Numbered from the stretch's first letter, positions 42,375 to 52,103 are shown. The stretch is 64,000 bases of DNA from Mangrovimonas sp. ST2L15 (GCF_001280515.1 NZ_LBIQ01000052.1:62001-126000), one strand, 5' to 3'. Numbers and translations: made by a program. The notes: generated from the letters alone by a model not told the origin.

Positions 42375-43379
42375 CTAACTATCAAAATCGACGTCTTTTT
42401 GTTTTTTTCTATTCTGCTTACGCTGTCTTTTCTTTTCTTTTTTATTCTCTCCTCGAGAATTCATTTCTCTTTCCAATTCTTCTTCAGCAGAATTAGCATT
42501 GTCTATTTTCTTGTCTACATGGAAATCCAAGCGGTATGAGGCCCCTAAAGTTGCTCCAAAAACAGAGGGCGTGTCTTTTGTGTTTAAGGTAACGCCAGCA
42601 TCCAATTGGAAGTTTTTACTCCAAAGATAAGCACCCCCAAAACGGAATAAGTTATCAGCATAGAAATCACTTTTGATTCCTTGTGTTTCACCAAATGCCA
42701 CCCACTGGTCTGTTATAGACTTGGTTAAGGTTAATATATAGGAAAAATCATTTTGATCGGTTCCGATGCGGTCTAAAATAAAATTAGTTACAAACACCCA
42801 GCCTCCAGCTAAGTTGTTTTGCGTCGCCAGCATAACTTTGGGACTAAATCCTTCAACGCCATAATCCGTAAAAGGGTTGTCTTTGGTGTCAAAGTTAGCG
42901 CCTACATAAACAGCAACGGCAGGAATTAAATTTTTCCATTTGAAGCTATGGTTTGCTTTCCAGCTATAAATATTTGGTTTTTCTTCTTCGGAGTTCTTGT
43001 AGGGATCATACACCAAATATTTAGCACCTATTGTTAAAGTTTTAAAATTTGAGAATCTGTCATCTTCTGCCAAATTATTAGAATATGTTCTCTTGGTTGA
43101 TTGAAAGGTACCTTCGACATTTATTTCTAAAGGAGACCATAACAAACCATATCTAGCTGCAAAATCAAGTCCAAAACTATTGTCTTTTCTATTGGCTAAA
43201 TTGTGTTTTTCAGTAAGCATGTAGGGACCAGCTTCAAATTGGAGAACATTGGTGCCAACAGCAAAGGCGCTTTTTGAAACTCCCGGTCTGTTGGAGTTTA
43301 TAACCTCCGTATATTGGGAAAATCCATTCAAGCAGGCAAAAAAGGTAAGTGCAGATAATAAGGGCTTTATAGCTTTCAT
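42375..43379 (-). CDS. Outer-membrane transporter-like barrel (phenol MetA-pathway family)
   Basis: A 334-residue exported protein with signal peptide (MKAIKPLLSALTFFACLNGFS). It starts the mature chain with NSNRPGVSKSAFAVGTNVLQ, a pattern shared with the family linked to the meta-pathway of phenol degradation (PF13557), then beta strands spaced as in a barrel (SFGLDFAARYGLLWSPLEIN, TLGASYRLDFHV). The C-terminal tail is unusual: about 40 strongly basic and acidic residues (NSRGENKKEKKRQRKQNRKK) after the last strand. It lies 14 bases upstream in transcription of the acyltransferase gene, so the two form an operon. Ligand unknown. Confidence 0.78.
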   Translation of the reverse strand: MKAIKPLLSALTFFACLNGFSQYTEVINSNRPGVSKSAFAVGTNVLQFEAGPYMLTEKHNLANRKDNSFGLDFAARYGLLWSPLEINVEGTFQSTKRTYSNNLAEDDRFSNFKTLTIGAKYLVYDPYKNSEEEKPNIYSWKANHSFKWKNLIPAVAVYVGANFDTKDNPFTDYGVEGFSPKVMLATQNNLAGGWVFVTNFILDRIGTDQNDFSYILTLTKSITDQWVAFGETQGIKSDFYADNLFRFGGAYLWSKNFQLDAGVTLNTKDTPSVFGATLGASYRLDFHVDKKIDNANSAEEELEREMNSRGENKKEKKRQRKQNRKKQKDVDFDS

Positions 43380-43526
43380 TAAATTTTGGTTTTGGAATTA
43401 AAATAAGAAATTCAATTGCTCTGAACTCCTTAAATCACTATGTTTTTTCACTAAAGTTAAAAATCAAATATATTGATTTTATAGATTTTTTAAGTATTTA
43501 AAACGGAATAAAAGATTTGATAATTG

Positions 43527-43534
43527 TATTTTTG
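43527..43534 (+). promoter_or_regulatory. -7 promoter element of the DUF4834/YfhO/glycosyltransferase operon
   Basis: TATTTTTG fits TAnnTTTG and lies 15 bases before the ATG at 43550, which supports that start over an upstream in-frame TTG. Confidence 0.6.
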
Positions 43535-43549
43535 TTGAAAACTAAACGC

Positions 43550-43828
43550 ATGTTGCAATACGCTTCATTTACTGGTTTACTAAGGACCATTTTAATCATT
43601 CTATTGATATATTATGGATTGAAAATTCTATCAAGAATTTTTGCGCCTGTATTGGTAAAGTATGTAGCAAAAAAGGCTGAGGAGCGTTTTAATGGTGGTT
43701 TCAATAATTATCAAAACAAAACCCAACAAAATAAGGAGGGAGAAGTCACCATTGACAAGATGCCGCAATCTCGCCAATCTTCAAATAAAAAGGTGGGAGA
43801 ATATGTAGATTACGAAGAAATTGATTAA
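43550..43828 (+). CDS. DUF4834 family membrane protein
   Basis: A 92-residue protein starting MLQYASFTGLLRTILIILLI (start chosen from the promoter position). One membrane helix lies at residues about 8-28, then an amphipathic stretch (FAPVLVKYVAKKAEERFNGG) and a hydrophilic tail ending VGEYVDYEEID. The tail motif is characteristic of the flavobacterial DUF4834 proteins, whose function is unknown. First gene of a surface-glycan-type operon: YfhO-like protein, glycosyltransferase and flippase follow with gaps or overlaps under 30 bases. Confidence 0.82.
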   Translation: MLQYASFTGLLRTILIILLIYYGLKILSRIFAPVLVKYVAKKAEERFNGGFNNYQNKTQQNKEGEVTIDKMPQSRQSSNKKVGEYVDYEEID

Positions 43829-43857
43829 TTTTCCCCTTCAAGATTTAACATAATTTG

Positions 43858-46299
43858 ATGCAGTTTACTTTTAAAAAGTTACTTCCACATTTCTTGGTAC
43901 TTATAGGTTTTGTGGTTGTTTCCCTTGCTTATTTCAATCCCGTTTTAAAAGGTCAGGAAATCTATCAGAGTGACATCCTTCATTACATAGGCATGTCTAA
44001 ACAGCAAAACGATTTTCGTGAAGCTACCGGAGAAGAAACCTATTGGACCAATAGTGCTTTTGGTGGGATGCCTACCTATCAATTAGGAGCAAAGTATCCT
44101 CATAATTATATTAAAAAATTGGATTTGGCTATTAGATTTTTGCCAAGGCCAGCCGATTATTTGTTCTTGTATTTCATCGGTTTCTATATTCTTTTGTTAT
44201 GTCTAAAAGTAGATTATAAGTTATCAGCATTGGGGGCGTTAGCTTTCGGGTTTTCAACTTATTTAATTATCATATTGGGAGTAGGCCATAATAGTAAGGC
44301 TCATGCTATAGCTTATATGCCATTGGTATTAAGCGGTATCATTTTAACCTTTAGGAAAAAATATATTACTGGCTTTTTAGTATTGACCATTGCGATGGCT
44401 TTGGAGTTGGTGGCCAACCATTTTCAAATGACTTATTATTTGCTGTTTTTGGTTGTGGTTTTGGGAATTGCCTATTTAGTTGATGCCTGCAGGAAAAAAG
44501 AACTACCTCATTATTTTAAGTCGGTAGGTATTATGGTTGGAGCAGTTGTTTTAGCGATTGGATTAAATGCTACAAACATCATGGCAACTCAAGAATATGC
44601 CAAAGAAAGTACACGTGGGAAATCAACGTTGACTATTAACCCGGATGGTTCTCCAAAAGAGATCACCAGCGGACTTGATAAGGATAAGATTACCGAATAT
44701 AGCTATGGATTTTTAGAATCTTTAAACTTGTTTGTTCCAAGATTAATGGGAGGAGGAAGTTTGGAAGATGTAGGAAAGGAATCCGCTTCCTACCAGTATT
44801 TTTTAAGATTGGGAGCAACACCGGTTCAGGCTTTAGAGCAAACTAAGCGAATTCCCACTTATTGGGGAGAACAGCCTATATTAGAAGCACCTGCCTATGT
44901 TGGAGCCGTTATTATCTTTTTGTTTGTTCTGGGGTTATTTTTGGTCAAAGGCAGACTTAAATGGTGGTTAGTAGGAGGTACTATTTTATCACTATTGCTA
45001 TCTTATGGATATCATATAGCCTTTTTGACCGATTTTTTCATCAACGTAGTTCCACTTTACGATAAGTTTAGAGCTATTACTTCCATTCAGGTAATTTTGG
45101 AATTGTGTATGCCTGTTTTGGGAGTTTTTGCATTGGTTCGTTTGTTTAATGATGTTGTTAGAGAAGAGGAGAAATTAAAAGCTTTAAAATATACGGCTGC
45201 CATTACTGGTGGTTTAGCCATATTACTTTTATTGTTTAAATCGTCTTTTGATTTTGCAGGAGGAAATGATGGGTTTTATCGTCAGAATTATGGTCAGGAA
45301 TTTATCGATGCCGTCAAAGAAGATCGTTTGTCCTTCTTTATGAAAGATACGTTTAGAACTTTGATATTAGTGCTTATATCTGCTGGAATGATATTTTTCT
45401 TTTTAAGAAAAAAACTCTCGCAAAATGCCGTTATAATAGGCTTTGCAATTATAATAGTGTTTGATTTGGTTGGAGTTGATAGAAGATATGTCAATAATGA
45501 GAATTTTACAGCTTCAATCAAGGTGAATAAACCTTACCAAGAAAATCAGTTGGATCAATACATTCGTAAAGACACTACAGAATTTCGGGTGCTTGATTTA
45601 TTCAATAGGGAACCTGCAAGAGCTTCTTACTTTTATAATTCATTGAGTGGGTATCACGCTGCTAAACTGAAACGTTTTGACGAATTATATGATTTCCACA
45701 TTGCTAAAAATAATATGGAAGTTTTGAATATGCTGAATACCAAATATATCATTGCTGAAGATGAGAAAGGAAGTCCTTTTCCTTTTACTAATCCTGATGC
45801 CAATGGTAATGCTTGGTTTATCAATTCCTTGAAGAGCGTGTCGAATAGCAATGAGGAGATTTTGGCATTGGATAGTTTAAATACAAAACAAGAGGCCATT
45901 ATAGATGCAAGTGTTTTTGATGACTATCTCAAGACTTTAAAATCCACTCAATTTGTTACCGATTCTTTGGCTAGTATCAAGGTACAGGACTATGAACCCA
46001 ATAAGATTAAATATGTTACCAATAATGCTTCAGATGGTTTTGCAGTATTCTCTGAGATTTATTATCAGCAAGGTTGGAATGCTTATTTAGATGGAAAGAA
46101 AGTTCCTCATGTACGAGTCAATTATGTTCTGAGAGGGATGTTTATTCTTTCCGGAACCCATGAAGTGGCGTTTAAATTTGAGCCTGAGGTTATTTCTAAG
46201 GGAAGCACAATTGCCATGGCAAGCTCCATAATCTTTGGTTTACTATTTTTAGGAGGCTTATTTTACATCTTTAGGACTAAAAAGGAGGAAAGTGCTTAA
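43858..46299 (+). CDS. YfhO family multi-pass membrane protein
   Basis: An 813-residue integral membrane protein with about 12-14 hydrophobic helices and a large periplasmic/C-terminal domain, matching the YfhO family (GT-C-like fold; in Gram-positives involved in glycosylating lipoteichoic acid). Typical blocks are FNPVLKGQEIYQSDILHYIG, the loop TYWTNSAFGGMPTYQL and, near the end, YYQQGWNAYLDGKKVPHVRV with YVLRGMFI. The dense string of helices (for example YLFLYFIGFYILLLCL) and the last one (ASSIIFGLLFLGGLFYIF) anchor it. The Asp-containing loop after the first helix would be the catalytic base if it is a glycosyltransferase. Acceptor and donor in this organism are unknown. Confidence 0.9.
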   Translation: MQFTFKKLLPHFLVLIGFVVVSLAYFNPVLKGQEIYQSDILHYIGMSKQQNDFREATGEETYWTNSAFGGMPTYQLGAKYPHNYIKKLDLAIRFLPRPADYLFLYFIGFYILLLCLKVDYKLSALGALAFGFSTYLIIILGVGHNSKAHAIAYMPLVLSGIILTFRKKYITGFLVLTIAMALELVANHFQMTYYLLFLVVVLGIAYLVDACRKKELPHYFKSVGIMVGAVVLAIGLNATNIMATQEYAKESTRGKSTLTINPDGSPKEITSGLDKDKITEYSYGFLESLNLFVPRLMGGGSLEDVGKESASYQYFLRLGATPVQALEQTKRIPTYWGEQPILEAPAYVGAVIIFLFVLGLFLVKGRLKWWLVGGTILSLLLSYGYHIAFLTDFFINVVPLYDKFRAITSIQVILELCMPVLGVFALVRLFNDVVREEEKLKALKYTAAITGGLAILLLLFKSSFDFAGGNDGFYRQNYGQEFIDAVKEDRLSFFMKDTFRTLILVLISAGMIFFFLRKKLSQNAVIIGFAIIIVFDLVGVDRRYVNNENFTASIKVNKPYQENQLDQYIRKDTTEFRVLDLFNREPARASYFYNSLSGYHAAKLKRFDELYDFHIAKNNMEVLNMLNTKYIIAEDEKGSPFPFTNPDANGNAWFINSLKSVSNSNEEILALDSLNTKQEAIIDASVFDDYLKTLKSTQFVTDSLASIKVQDYEPNKIKYVTNNASDGFAVFSEIYYQQGWNAYLDGKKVPHVRVNYVLRGMFILSGTHEVAFKFEPEVISKGSTIAMASSIIFGLLFLGGLFYIFRTKKEESA

Positions 46300-47578
46300 A
46301 AAAGTACTCATCATAACGTATTATTGGCCACCTGCCGGTGGACCAGGCGTACAAAGATGGCTCAAGTTTGTAAAATATCTACCGCAGTTTGATGTAGAAC
46401 CCATTGTTTTTGTTCCAGAGAATCCAACTTACCCTTTAACTGATTCTTCTCTTGAAAGCGAAGTGTCAGAGCATGTTACTGTTATTAAGACACCTATTAA
46501 AGAACCCTATAAGTTAGCCAGTAGGTTTTCCAAAAATAAATCTAAAACCATTAGTAAAGGGATTATTCCAGATAAAAGGAAGCAAGGAGTGGTGGAGAAG
46601 CTCATGTTATTTATAAGGGGTAATTTTTTTATTCCTGATGCAAGGAAATCCTGGGTGAAACCTTCTGTAACGTATTTGGAAGACTATTTAAAGATTCATA
46701 GCATTGATACGGTAATTACAACGGGACCACCTCATAGTCTCCATTTAATAGGGTTAGAATTGAAGAAACAATTGGGGGTGCATTGGATTGCAGATTTCAG
46801 GGATCCATGGACGAGTATTGGGTATCATAAAGAATTAAAACTCTTGCCATTTGCCCAAAAGAAGCACAAGGCATTGGAACACTTAGTATTAAATTCTGCC
46901 GATCATATAATTGTTACAAGCCAAGTTACCAAAGATGAATTTTCAGGCCTTACGCAACAACCCATTTCTGTAATTACCAATGGATTTGATGATGAGAAGG
47001 TAAATCAACCACCTTTGGACACTAAATTTTCATTGTCGCATATTGGTTCTTTGTTGTCCAAAAGAAACCCGCAAATTTTGTGGCAAGTTTTAAGTGAGCT
47101 GGTTCAAGATGTCCCATCTTTTGCGACCGATTTAGGATTGGATTTTGTAGGATCTGTGAGTAAGGAAGTATTGGAAAGTATGAATCTTTATAGTTTAACT
47201 AAATTTGTAAATGAAGTAGGTTATGTGTCACATAATGAATCTATTGTGTTTCAGAAAAAATCTCAATTATTACTTTTGATTGAGATTGATTCTGAGGAAA
47301 CCAAGGCTATTATTCCAGGTAAGCTTTTTGAGTATATGGCTGCCAACAGACCTATTATAGCTTTGGGCCCTAAAGGTTCTGATGTAGAGCGAATCATTAC
47401 CCAAAGCAATACTGGAAGTTATTTTTATTATGATTCCAAACCTGCTTTAAAGGAAGTCATTTTAAAGTATTATCTTGAATTCCAAAGCGGTTCCTTAAAA
47501 ACTAATCCTATTGGGGTTCAGAAGTACCATAGACGGGAACTGACTAAAGTTTTGTCTAATTTGATTCGATGGGAATAG
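46292..47578 (+). CDS. Glycosyltransferase (GT4-like)
   Basis: A 428-residue glycosyltransferase with a GTG start overlapping the YfhO gene by eight bases. The N-terminal half begins LKKVLIITYYWPPAGGPGVQ, the classic GPGVxR nucleotide-sugar region, and contains ADFRDPWTS. The C-terminal half holds the donor site with the EX7E-like region (IPGKLFEYMAANRPIIALGP). Full-length for GT4. It probably adds one sugar to a lipid-linked or surface polysaccharide. It is translationally coupled to YfhO and, by a ten-base overlap, to the flippase downstream, a compact glycan assembly operon. Confidence 0.9.
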   Translation: MLKKVLIITYYWPPAGGPGVQRWLKFVKYLPQFDVEPIVFVPENPTYPLTDSSLESEVSEHVTVIKTPIKEPYKLASRFSKNKSKTISKGIIPDKRKQGVVEKLMLFIRGNFFIPDARKSWVKPSVTYLEDYLKIHSIDTVITTGPPHSLHLIGLELKKQLGVHWIADFRDPWTSIGYHKELKLLPFAQKKHKALEHLVLNSADHIIVTSQVTKDEFSGLTQQPISVITNGFDDEKVNQPPLDTKFSLSHIGSLLSKRNPQILWQVLSELVQDVPSFATDLGLDFVGSVSKEVLESMNLYSLTKFVNEVGYVSHNESIVFQKKSQLLLLIEIDSEETKAIIPGKLFEYMAANRPIIALGPKGSDVERIITQSNTGSYFYYDSKPALKEVILKYYLEFQSGSLKTNPIGVQKYHRRELTKVLSNLIRWE

Positions 47579-49023
47579 TTTTAAATCAATCGGCAAAGAA
47601 CACGGTATTGACCTACCTTGGATTTGGTATTGGCGCTATAAATGTCTTGTTTTTATATACCAAATTTCTTAGTCCAGAGTATTTTGGATTGATTACCTAT
47701 ATACTGTCTACTGCCAATATTTTAATGCCTTTAATGGCTTTTGGTGTTCATAACACGATTATCAAATTTTATTCCTCTTTCAGGAGCAAACAGTCCCAGA
47801 ACAGTTTTTTAATTTTAATGTTGTTTTTGCCTTTTGCGATAATCATACCTGCAGGCATTTTGGGATGTCTATTTTTTTCTTCTATTAGTGAATGGTTGTC
47901 TGGTGATAATCCTATTGTTAAGGATTATGTTTGGCATATATACATAGCAGCGGTATCCTTTGCTTATTTTGAGGTCTTTTACGCCTGGAGTCGTGTTCAA
48001 ATGCAATCAGTGTTCGGGAATTTTATGAAGGAGGTATTTCATCGTATTTTAACCACACTATTATTGGTTTTCCTCTATTTGGATTGGTTAACTGTAGACC
48101 AATTGATCTGGGGTATTGTAGGTATCTATATTTTAAGGATGATAGTTATGAAATTATATGCTTACAGCTTGCGATTTCCATCTTTTAAATTGAGTAAAAT
48201 CCCGAATGTAAGAGCTATTTTAAAATATTCAGCCTTGATTATTATAGCGGGTTCTGTAGCCAATGTTATTTTGGAAATTGATAAATTCATGATCAATTAT
48301 TATGTACCCATTGAAAATGTTGCCTTCTACGGTGTGGCTATTTACATTGCTACGGTTATTGGAGTCCCTTCAAGATCTCTTCATCAGATTACAAGTCCTT
48401 TAACAGCTAAATTGTTAAATGAAAAGGATAGAGATGGATTAAAGTTGTTGTATCAAAAAAGTTCCATCAACTTATTTATTATAACAGGGTTTATTTTTCT
48501 GATTATTGTTCTAAATATAAATCAACTCTATATGATGCTAGAATCTGGATATGCTGATGGTTTGGTTGTGGTATTTGTAATTGGTTTGGCCAAATTGATG
48601 GAAGGTATAATCGGTAATAATAATGCTATTTTGTTCAATAGCGATTATTATAGAATGGTGTTAATCCTTGGTGTTTTTTTGGCTATTTTGACCGTCATCC
48701 TGAATGCTTTATTTATTCCTTTATTTGGCATTAATGGTGCTGCATTTGCCACATTATTGGCTATGTTTTTTTACAGTGCTTCAAAGGTAGGGTTTGTGTA
48801 TAAAAAGTTTAGAATGTCTCCATTCACTTCCAATACGGTAAAAGTATTTATCCTTATTTTGGTTTGTATGGGAGCTTTTTATTTCTGGGACTTTTCATTT
48901 CATCCTATTGTCAATATAGGCTTGAAATCGTTATTGATTGCCTTGGGATACGGTATAATTGTATATACGCTCAATCTATCCGAAGATATCAATCAAATTA
49001 TTAATAAACTACTTAACAGGTAA
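47569..49023 (+). CDS. Polysaccharide/lipid flippase (Wzx-like, MOP superfamily)
   Basis: A 484-residue integral membrane protein with about 14 hydrophobic helices, beginning MGIVLNQSAKNTVLTYLGFG and including the family-typical LSPEYFGLITYI early block. There is no signal peptide. It overlaps the glycosyltransferase gene by ten bases. Wzx-type flippases move undecaprenyl-linked oligosaccharides across the inner membrane. No polymerase (Wzy), ligase or sugar-nucleotide genes are in this operon. Transported glycan unknown; MurJ is less likely because of the glycan context. Confidence 0.9.
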   Translation: MGIVLNQSAKNTVLTYLGFGIGAINVLFLYTKFLSPEYFGLITYILSTANILMPLMAFGVHNTIIKFYSSFRSKQSQNSFLILMLFLPFAIIIPAGILGCLFFSSISEWLSGDNPIVKDYVWHIYIAAVSFAYFEVFYAWSRVQMQSVFGNFMKEVFHRILTTLLLVFLYLDWLTVDQLIWGIVGIYILRMIVMKLYAYSLRFPSFKLSKIPNVRAILKYSALIIIAGSVANVILEIDKFMINYYVPIENVAFYGVAIYIATVIGVPSRSLHQITSPLTAKLLNEKDRDGLKLLYQKSSINLFIITGFIFLIIVLNINQLYMMLESGYADGLVVVFVIGLAKLMEGIIGNNNAILFNSDYYRMVLILGVFLAILTVILNALFIPLFGINGAAFATLLAMFFYSASKVGFVYKKFRMSPFTSNTVKVFILILVCMGAFYFWDFSFHPIVNIGLKSLLIALGYGIIVYTLNLSEDINQIINKLLNR

Positions 49024-49101
49024 AACGAGAAAATCCCGCGAATTTGCTTTGAGGCAAACTTAATCGCAGGACTTTCTAACTAACCAACCAAAAAATTTAT
49101 T

Positions 49102-50250
49102 CTATCTTCTATTCGATCTGTTTGATGCACTTCTTGTTTGTTGTGCATTTCTATTAGAATTACGTGTATTTGAGTTATTTGGTTTATTTACACGTGAGTT
49201 ATTTCTATTATTTAACGATTTTCCAACACTTTGACGGTTATTGGTCGTTTTTCTTTGGTTTTCCTTAACAGAATTACCTGAATTCCTTTGATTGGAATAA
49301 GTTCTTTGAGAACCTTGGTTATTCATGGCCACTCGATTTCTTTGAATAGAATTGGATCTATTGCCAGTAGTTCTTTGGCTTGCTTGATTCCTTGATCTAC
49401 CTTGAGATGAGTTCACAGATCTAGAGTTATTATTTCTGCTATTCGAAGAGGCCGTTCTAGTTTGTGAGTTAGACCTATTGCTTCTAGTTGCTTGTGTTGC
49501 ACGATTGTTTCTAGATTGGGCTTGGTTACTTCTTGTTGTTGCATTTCTTCTAGTTGTTGCATTTCCTCTCGTATGTGTAGCTAAAGCACTGTTTCTTCTA
49601 ACCGTAGTACCACGTCTACTTGCCACTGCCGTTGTTCTTCTATAATTATTAACGTACGGATTGGTGTAATGGTATCTTACAGGAGTGTAATACCTTCTGT
49701 AAGGTCTATTGTAAACAACACAATAAGGTGCTGGCGGAATCATATAAAATCGATGCCAAGGTCTATAAACATAAACACGATTATAAACATTGATGAAACC
49801 AGTACAATGTGTGAAAACCCTATTGTTGTAATGTACATATAAGCCTCCGACTCTGGATACATAACCAAATCCGTTGTAATTGATAAACACATTACCTATT
49901 TGAGAAACACGTCCATAGTAATCATAAAAAATAGGAGTGTTTTCAATTTGCACGACAGCACCAAAATCATCATATTGAACATAGGCACCATAATCATATC
50001 CAGAGTTAAAACTAATGCTTACTCCAGGAACATTTACCGCTACGTTCACATTAGGACCATAACTGGGCATGTAAAAATCAAATTGACCATCTGGAAATAT
50101 GGAGAATTCAATTCCGCCTTCTACAAAAATGAAAGAATTTCCATAACCTCTCAAAGTTGTAGATTGGGCTTTGTTATCAAGATTTGTATTAGCACTCACC
50201 ATGGGTATGGCTAATAATGTTGTAAATATAAGAGCTATTAAATTTTTCAT
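49102..50250 (-). CDS. Secreted protein with Asn/Arg/Ser-rich tail, paralogue of the 226-aa protein
   Basis: A 382-residue exported protein (signal peptide MKNLIALIFTTLLAIPMVSA). Residues about 40-155 hold repeated strand-turn motifs: GGIEFSIFPDGQFDFY, YDYYGRVSQIGNVFINYNGF and GYVSRVGGLYVHYNNRV. Next comes a Tyr/Arg/Pro-rich stretch, then about 170 residues dominated by Asn, Arg, Ser, Thr and Gln (low-complexity, strongly basic). The motif block is shared with the gene at 55267-55947. A -24/-12-like promoter sequence precedes both. I do not recognise a named family; a wall- or polymer-binding role is only a guess. Confidence 0.72.
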   Translation of the reverse strand: MKNLIALIFTTLLAIPMVSANTNLDNKAQSTTLRGYGNSFIFVEGGIEFSIFPDGQFDFYMPSYGPNVNVAVNVPGVSISFNSGYDYGAYVQYDDFGAVVQIENTPIFYDYYGRVSQIGNVFINYNGFGYVSRVGGLYVHYNNRVFTHCTGFINVYNRVYVYRPWHRFYMIPPAPYCVVYNRPYRRYYTPVRYHYTNPYVNNYRRTTAVASRRGTTVRRNSALATHTRGNATTRRNATTRSNQAQSRNNRATQATRSNRSNSQTRTASSNSRNNNSRSVNSSQGRSRNQASQRTTGNRSNSIQRNRVAMNNQGSQRTYSNQRNSGNSVKENQRKTTNNRQSVGKSLNNRNNSRVNKPNNSNTRNSNRNAQQTRSASNRSNRR

Positions 50251-50287
50251 TTTGAAAGGGTTTTGAATTAAACTCGTTTTTAAGTTT

Positions 50288-50304
50288 TACAAACAACGTG
50301 CCAA
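50288..50304 (-). promoter_or_regulatory. -24/-12 (sigma-54-like) promoter candidate
   Basis: On the minus strand TTGGCACG-TTGT-TTGTA matches the RpoN pattern TGGCACG-N4-TTGCA in spacing and all but one -12 position, 38 bases before the start codon of the Asn/Arg-rich protein. Confidence 0.5.
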
Positions 50305-50552
50305 AGATTTTTTGTTCTTTTTTATTGATATGTGAATGAATCCTCTTTTTTAGACTAAATAATTGATTATGAGGAGTTATATTCGTGGTTGATAGAATTT
50401 TTAATTTCCAAATTGATTCTGATGTACTGGTGAAATTTCCTATTTATTGGTTACAATAAAAACTAGAATAATCTGTTTGAAAATAATGGGAGGTGAATAA
50501 TGACGGTAATAAATAGATCAAACCATCAATCTTTAGACCTAATTAAACAAAT
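50305..50552. other. Intergenic region between divergent genes, no further features
   Basis: With the adjacent bases this makes a 302-base gap between the secreted-protein gene and the thioredoxin-like gene. Apart from the -24/-12-like site I see no hairpin, repeat or RNA gene. No convincing TAnnTTTG element for the plus-strand gene was found. Confidence 0.5.
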
Positions 50553-52103
50553 ATGAAAAACATTTCTACAGCTTTCATTTTATTTATTCTTCTCGTTTCA
50601 TTTAAACCAAATTCTGGTAACATTCAAAAAGTTTATATTGATGGGTATGTGAAGAATTCAAACAAAGAGCATGTTTGCTTAAGCTATGTTTCAAGAATTC
50701 GAGGGAACCTCAACTTTGATAACTTTAGAAGCCTTGTTACTCATATTAATTCAAGAGGCCAATTTAATTTTAATTCAGATCACATCACGGATGGGGCAAA
50801 TTATATTTTAGAATTTAATAAGTATTCAATACCTCTTATTTTGTTTCAGGGAGATAGTATCCAGCTTGAATTTGATATGAAAAACCCAAGTAATTCTCTA
50901 TTTGTTAAAGGTCGAGGAGCTGGTAAAATAAATACAATTCGTTTAGAACAATTTGGATATAATAATTTTGATTTTGACAACAATAAGACCCTCACTGTAT
51001 TTACAAAACATATTGAAGAGGTAATTACAGGACAAATGAACCTGTTAAATAGTATATATTATAAAGACATAAAAAGTGATTGGGTTCTTAAAGCCGATAA
51101 CAAAGCTGAAATAGAAAAAATTATATTAGAATCTCCTTTGACCAGAAAAGAATATAATTTCCTAGTTAATCGTATAAATTATCAGCAATATACTTTAGTG
51201 ACTCATTTTTTATCAATGATATCAGAACAAAAAAAGTCTGAGACCTTAGAAATTAACTTAAATTCAAAAGCCTTTGATGTCTTCAATAGCAATGCCTATA
51301 GAAGTTTAGATAACATAAATGATTGGAATTTTGGAAATAGCTTAGAAAGCATTTTGAAAGTAGAGTATTTACGAAATTTAAAACAAAAGGAAGGAGTTAA
51401 AATCACTTATGGAAATTGGCAGTCTTTTTTTAGTGGCCCTCGTTATGAAAACTATATGGAATGGGCGGCAAACTTCCTAAAAAAGAATTTCAACAACGAT
51501 ATTTTTTCTAAATATTTTTCAACATTATCTGGATATAGCATGACTTTGGGGTATGACCATAATGTATATTATAAAAAACTAGACACAATGAACTCAGGGA
51601 ATAAATATGTGTCAAGACTTAAATTCTTTAATTCTTTGTTGAAAAATGGACTGTATAATGCAGAGTATAATTTAAGTGACAATTTGTTAGATCATGAGCA
51701 ATTTAATGGGTTGCTAGAAAATTATAAGAACAAGCCTTTATTCATTGTATTTTGGTCTGCGCAATTTGCCGGTTCATCTTTGGTAAATAATTTACCTGTA
51801 ATAAAAGAGTTTGAAGAAACGAATAAAGAAAGGGTAAACGTCCTTTATATATGCATAGATAACTTAGCTCATAAGAACCTATGGGCGGCAAGGATAATTG
51901 ATAATGATTGGAAAGCTAAACACTATTTTTTATCTATTGAGGGAAATGAATCTACATTAAAGAGCTTTAGTGATAAAAATATTTCTGCCTTCTGTTACGG
52001 AGGAGCAACGTATTCCTTTATTGCTAAAAATGGAACCATTACTAATGATATTCCTTTTCCATTCTATCAATCAGTAGAGGAAATAAATAATTTCACTAAA
52101 TGA
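50553..52103 (+). CDS. Exported thioredoxin-like-fold protein without CxxC
   Basis: A 516-residue exported protein (signal peptide MKNISTAFILFILLVSFKPN). Layout resembles Bacteroidota proteins with an N-terminal DUF4369-like beta domain (early segment VYIDGYVKNSNKEHVCLSYV, then ILFQGDSIQLEFDMKN), a helical middle and a C-terminal thioredoxin/TlpA-like domain. There KNKPLFIVFWSAQFAGSSL is the strand-turn-helix, and VLYICIDNLAHKNLWAARII and YGGATYSFIAKNGTI follow. The usual WCxxC after FW is SAQFAG, so it cannot be a dithiol oxidoreductase. Divergent from the Asn/Arg-rich protein gene. Confidence 0.72.
   Translation: MKNISTAFILFILLVSFKPNSGNIQKVYIDGYVKNSNKEHVCLSYVSRIRGNLNFDNFRSLVTHINSRGQFNFNSDHITDGANYILEFNKYSIPLILFQGDSIQLEFDMKNPSNSLFVKGRGAGKINTIRLEQFGYNNFDFDNNKTLTVFTKHIEEVITGQMNLLNSIYYKDIKSDWVLKADNKAEIEKIILESPLTRKEYNFLVNRINYQQYTLVTHFLSMISEQKKSETLEINLNSKAFDVFNSNAYRSLDNINDWNFGNSLESILKVEYLRNLKQKEGVKITYGNWQSFFSGPRYENYMEWAANFLKKNFNNDIFSKYFSTLSGYSMTLGYDHNVYYKKLDTMNSGNKYVSRLKFFNSLLKNGLYNAEYNLSDNLLDHEQFNGLLENYKNKPLFIVFWSAQFAGSSLVNNLPVIKEFEETNKERVNVLYICIDNLAHKNLWAARIIDNDWKAKHYFLSIEGNESTLKSFSDKNISAFCYGGATYSFIAKNGTITNDIPFPFYQSVEEINNFTK

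Noticed and set aside
49024-49101. Terminator after the flippase gene
   Set aside because: TTTGC/GCAAA forms only a five-base stem without a T-run; too weak to report as a feature.
49102-49620. Repeated short words as a possible CRISPR array or tandem repeat
   Set aside because: The repetition is codon-level (Asn, Arg, Ser, Thr) within an open frame; there are no equal-length repeats with spacers.
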